Positions 14,954-17,311 of a DNA stretch of 17,311 nt are shown one piece after another; position 1 is the stretch's first letter, and each line of letters begins with the position of its first letter. The stretch covers positions 1-17,311 of the forward strand of contig JBEKZL010000163.1 of NCBI GenBank assembly GCA_049509915.1, read 5' to 3'. The DNA comes from JBEKYD01 sp049509915. GTDB taxonomy: Bacteria > Acidobacteriota > Terriglobia > Bryobacterales > Bryobacteraceae. The position numbers and the translations under genes were made by a program. The notes beneath the pieces are model-generated. The model did no database searches. It was not told where the DNA came from and saw only the letters and a list, made by a program, of their open reading frames with translations.

Positions 14954-15985
14954 TTATTTTAGTGAAGGTTGCACGATGCCGATATAGGAATCGATCTGGG
15001 TCAGCAGGTCCTCGACGGCGGCAGCGTCAGCTTCCTTGGCCGCCGCCTCCAGCGCTCTTCCGATCGCGGTGAGTTCGCCGAAACCATACGCCGCGCCCGT
15101 GCCCTTCAGATTGTGGCCGGCCTTACGAAGCGCGGCGAAGTCGCTATTTCTCAACGATCGCTCCAGATTATCCAATTCGGCGTGCCGGCGATCGAGATAA
15201 CCAGAGCTCAGTTCCGCCAAGCCGGGAGTGGCGTCGGCGGCGATGTCCACCAGTTCCCGGCAGTGCTCGATCACCAATCGGAAGCGGGTACGGCCCCTGG
15301 CCGTGGCGGCACTCGAAAGCCGTTCCGCTTGTTGCAGATAGGCGGCCACCTCGGAATGCGGAAGCTCTTCCATGGCCTCCGCCAGCCGCCTTAAAGTTGG
15401 CCGCGTGACGGCGCAAAACTGCGAGTCCGGCAAACCGGCTTCAATTGCGTCCAGCAGGTTGGCGACCTGTTTCCACCGGTCGCCTGCCGCGGCGTCGGGA
15501 ACAAGCAGGTCCGAAGGGCAGGTTTGCGACGCCTGCGAGAGCGAATCGAGAAACGAGCGCACCTCGCCGGGGAAGGTTCGCGGGTCGATCGGCTTGGCTA
15601 TGCGCCCGTCAAACCGGCTATCCGCATCGAGACTCACGTGCCCGCCCGCGCCCTGTCCAGTCAATGCAACGATGGGAACGGAAACCAGCCGAGCGTCCGC
15701 CAACAGCGTGCGGGCCAGCAGCGTCCCATCGTCGGTAAGAACCTGCGTGTCCAGCAGGATCAGATCGGGCGGAGCGGTGGAAAGTCTCCGGATCGCGGAC
15801 TCGGCGGAGGCGGCCGTCTCGATCCGGCAGGTTTCAGCGGTGAGCGCCAGGCGCATGGCACGCAGGTTCTCGGAATTATCAGCGACGATGAAAACCGTTG
15901 CCTGCCCGGGGCCTCCCGACGAGGAAGCGGCCTTTGTCCCGACTTCCCTCCGCCAGGCCGACGTTGCCAGTAAATTGAAGTTCAT
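14954..15985 (-). CDS. Receiver-Hpt phosphotransfer protein
   Basis: A 343-residue protein. After a 28-residue low-complexity start, the receiver spans about 29-148 with phospho-acceptor Asp79 (DLILLDTQVLTDDG), Thr109 and Lys131. In the acidic pocket one of the usual two residues is missing (FIVADN: Ala35, Asp36). A linker of about 100 helical residues with no recognised fold follows. A C-terminal Hpt domain at about 255-340 carries the phospho-accepting His291 in GHNLKGTGAAYGFGEL. It should pass phosphate between receivers, as in four-step relays. The ATG overlaps the stop of the preceding receiver gene as ATGA, and the stop lies ten bases before the CpaE-like gene, so these three genes are co-transcribed. 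Confidence 0.92.
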   Translation of the reverse strand: MNFNLLATSAWRREVGTKAASSSGGPGQATVFIVADNSENLRAMRLALTAETCRIETAASAESAIRRLSTAPPDLILLDTQVLTDDGTLLARTLLADARLVSVPIVALTGQGAGGHVSLDADSRFDGRIAKPIDPRTFPGEVRSFLDSLSQASQTCPSDLLVPDAAAGDRWKQVANLLDAIEAGLPDSQFCAVTRPTLRRLAEAMEELPHSEVAAYLQQAERLSSAATARGRTRFRLVIEHCRELVDIAADATPGLAELSSGYLDRRHAELDNLERSLRNSDFAALRKAGHNLKGTGAAYGFGELTAIGRALEAAAKEADAAAVEDLLTQIDSYIGIVQPSLK

Positions 15986-16857
15986 AATTGTTTTGCGGCC
16001 CCTGGGTAAACGCCGGAGACCGGCATCCGCGGCCTGGCATCCGCCGCGGCGGAACCGCCGGGGGCCAGCAGCCGCTTCACCCGGTTTAACAACACGTTAG
16101 GCCTGACCGGCTTGGTGAGATAGTCGTCAGCATGCAGCGAAGCGCCGCGCTTCACATCGTTGGCATCGTCGCTGCCGGTCAACAACATCACTGGGAGCCC
16201 TTGAAGACCTGGCTCGGACCGAACCGCTTCCAGCACCTCAAAGCCATTCATCTGGGGCATATTGACATCGAGCACGGCAAGGTCGGGGACGAGTTCGCGT
16301 GCCAATCGCAGAGCCGCCAGCCCATTTTCCGCCGTCCGCCAAGCGATGCCGTCGCTGCGCAGCGTGGCGCCGGCCAATGCGATCCACTCCGGATCGTCGT
16401 CAGCCAGCAGTACTAAGGATTCCCCCCTGGCTCCCTGAGCCACTGCCGCGCGGGAACCGCGAGGTGGCGTGATCAGGCGGAACAGGCGCAAGAGCAATTC
16501 GGCCTCGGACCAGGGTTCGCCGATGAAATCGCTGGACCAACTGTGGGCGGCCGATGCCCCATCGAGCAACGCCCGGCTGGGACAGGCCACCAGTATCGCC
16601 ACCCGCGTTGCGGCGGCCGCGCGCAGCCCCTCCGGGCTCACACCTGCAAGCCTGATCAGCATCACATCGCAAACCTCTGCGGATTTGCCCAGCAAGCGCT
16701 CGTCGAAGGACAAATAGACTGAGCCGGTAGCGTCAAGAGCCCGGGTGATTCTGCGAGCGTCGCCAGTATCAAATCCGCACAAACCGAAGCGGCGCCCCGC
16801 CAGTGTCGCGGTGATTTCCGGCGTCCCCGCGGGTTTTACGTATCGTTCCGTATTCAT
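15982..16857 (-). CDS. Two-receiver response regulator with a degenerate first domain
   Basis: A 291-residue protein. Residues 20-130 have the alternating strand-helix pattern of a receiver, but the position of the phospho-acceptor is Arg69 (CDVMLIRLAGV) and the acidic pair and Lys are missing, so this is a pseudo-receiver (a structural call by pattern). Residues 147-265 are a normal receiver: Asp153-155 (LLADDDPEW), phospho-acceptor Asp197 (LAVLDVNMPQMNG), Thr227 and Lys249 (LTKPVRPN). A 25-residue tail has no fold that I recognise, and there is no DNA-binding domain. The ATG at 16857 is preferred; a GTG at 16917 would add twenty residues of unlikely sequence. The ribosome binding site is weak. 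It is the first gene of the operon and overlaps the REC-Hpt gene by four bases. Confidence 0.88.
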   Translation of the reverse strand: MNTERYVKPAGTPEITATLAGRRFGLCGFDTGDARRITRALDATGSVYLSFDERLLGKSAEVCDVMLIRLAGVSPEGLRAAAATRVAILVACPSRALLDGASAAHSWSSDFIGEPWSEAELLLRLFRLITPPRGSRAAVAQGARGESLVLLADDDPEWIALAGATLRSDGIAWRTAENGLAALRLARELVPDLAVLDVNMPQMNGFEVLEAVRSEPGLQGLPVMLLTGSDDANDVKRGASLHADDYLTKPVRPNVLLNRVKRLLAPGGSAAADARPRMPVSGVYPGAAKQL

Positions 16858-16895
16858 GCATTCTACGTATCGGCCAAAAACCTCAGGAGTTGAGC

Positions 16896-16971
16896 CGCCA
16901 GGGAATCGGTGCCGCACGACAGGGTCCTTTATCGCCCGCGGAATGGCTTCCCGGCGGCCATCGTCCTGGCG
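16896..16971 (-). repeat. 7-bp inverted repeat enclosing two smaller stems in the leader of the signalling operon
   Basis: On the minus strand CGCCAGG (16971-16965) pairs perfectly with CCTGGCG (16902-16896). Inside lie ATGGC/GCCAT (16961-16957 with 16947-16943) and CCGC/GCGG (16941-16938 with 16915-16912). The pattern fits a three-way junction 39-114 bases before the start codon. It matches no riboswitch consensus that I recognise, and such short stems are common in GC-rich DNA. Confidence 0.3.
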
Positions 16972-17004
16972 CCGAACAGGAACGCGAGATCGATCACCGT
17001 CAGC

Positions 17005-17026
17005 CCTGGGAGCACCAGTTCCCAGG
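17005..17026. repeat. Perfect 7-bp hairpin CCTGGGA/TCCCAGG
   Basis: Arms at 17005-17011 and 17020-17026 are separated by eight bases. No T-run follows on either strand, so it is not a standard intrinsic terminator. It might be an operator-like palindrome or part of a leader RNA. Confidence 0.35.
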
Positions 17027-17151
17027 CCGGGCCCCCCTAGGCGTGGCGGTTAGGAGTAACGCGAGCTTCTGTCACGAACCGAGCCGGGACCCGATCCGGA
17101 GCTGCGATGTTCTGCCCAATGAACAGGCAATCAACCGCATGCGCCGGTTGG

Positions 17152-17167
17152 GCGGAGTTGCCTCCGC
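17152..17167 (-). repeat. GCGGAG-GCAA-CTCCGC hairpin downstream of tRNA-Gly
   Basis: On the minus strand a 6-bp stem closes a GNRA-type GCAA tetraloop, beginning 22 bases after the tRNA CCA end. The position suits a termination or 3'-processing element, but no T-run follows, so the role is uncertain. Confidence 0.35.
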
Positions 17168-17189
17168 AGTCTGCGATACCGAGGGAATG

Positions 17190-17264
17190 TGGAGCGGGGT
17201 ACGGGACTCGAACCCGTCTAAATCAGCTTGGAAGGCTGACGCCCAGCCGCTAGGCCAACCCCGC
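17190..17264 (-). tRNA. tRNA-Gly (anticodon TCC)
   Basis: On the minus strand the acceptor arm GCGGGGT pairs with ACCCCGC. The D-arm contains TTGGCCTAGCGGCTGGG. The anticodon arm is TCAGC-CTTCCAA-GCTGA, with anticodon TCC reading GGA glycine codons (and probably GGG), and the T-arm carries ACGGGTTCGAGTCCCGT. The discriminator is T, as usual for glycine tRNAs, and CCA is encoded in the genome (17192-17190). All four arms pair fully. Confidence 0.96.
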
Positions 17265-17275
17265 TCACCGCTTTC

Positions 17276-17281
17276 ATTTTA
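17276..17281 (-). promoter_or_regulatory. Candidate -10 box of tRNA-Gly
   Basis: TAAAAT on the minus strand (overlapping TACTAA at 17284-17279) lies 11 bases before the mature 5' end of the tRNA. That would leave a leader of about five bases. No clear -35 hexamer is visible before the window ends. Confidence 0.35.
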
Positions 17282-17311
17282 GTACACCCGCGGCTCCGGG
17301 CGCTCGCCTTC

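Larger units (their letters stand above)
16858..17189. other. Gene-free region with several inverted repeats
   Basis: This 332-bp stretch lies between tRNA-Gly and the signalling operon. No frame shows a convincing protein. It contains several perfect short inverted repeats (16896-16971, 17005-17026 and 17152-17167, listed separately, plus CAACCG/CGGTTG at 17132-17150). It probably holds the operon promoter and leader and the tRNA 3' flank. A TAGAAT resembling a -10 box sits only two bases before the ATG at 16857, which is too close to serve that start. Confidence 0.5.

Noticed and set aside
16890..17282. Plus-strand open frame of 130 codons across the tRNA
   Set aside because: It runs through the antisense of a complete tRNA-Gly and has no protein-like features.

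Overview
The window looks like chromosomal DNA from a GC-rich Gram-negative bacterium, most likely an acidobacterium of the Solibacter/Bryobacter kind. That placement is an inference from protein style and gene mix: a secreted S9-type propeller protein, a GH27 galactosidase, a HemQ-type heme enzyme, TrmFO next to XerC, and very large PAS/CHASE sensor kinases. No taxonomic marker is present beyond one tRNA.

Left part (1-2618): the start of a secreted S9/TolB-like propeller protein (minus strand, cut by the window edge) is divergent from a secreted GH27 alpha-galactosidase. A coproheme decarboxylase (hemQ/chdC) follows. Two of these genes lack a Shine-Dalgarno sequence and have a -10 box placed so that transcription would begin at or next to the ATG.

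Small mobile-looking island (2632-3046): inverted arrays of a 10-bp unit (three copies on the left, two on the right) flank a decayed gene of about 103 codons. Its frame is interrupted by one in-frame TAA and then continues to a normal stop. The island ends 17 bp before trmFO, which has only TTG starts.

Housekeeping operon (3064-6657, plus strand): trmFO, xerC and a MATE/NorM efflux transporter overlap one another (ATGTGTGA, then ATGA), so they are probably translationally coupled. This gives tRNA m5U54 methylation, chromosome-dimer resolution and drug/cation export.

Signalling block (6784-16857, all minus strand): seven tightly packed genes. In transcription order the first three are a pseudo-receiver/receiver protein, a receiver-Hpt protein and a receiver fused to a CpaE/TadZ (MinD/ParA-like) ATPase. 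After 131 bp come a CHASE/PAS membrane histidine kinase, a single-domain Rcp1-type receiver, a REC-PAS-GAF-PAS-HK-REC hybrid kinase and a second single-domain receiver. Together they hold two kinases, seven receivers with a phospho-acceptor Asp, one degenerate receiver and one Hpt domain, but no DNA-binding or cyclic-di-GMP output domain. The only recognisable effector is the CpaE-like ATPase, so the block looks like a phosphorelay controlling localisation or assembly of a cell-surface machine rather than transcription. This is the most interesting content of the window.

Right end (16858-17311): a 332-bp gene-free stretch with several perfect short inverted repeats, then tRNA-Gly(TCC) on the minus strand with an encoded CCA end.
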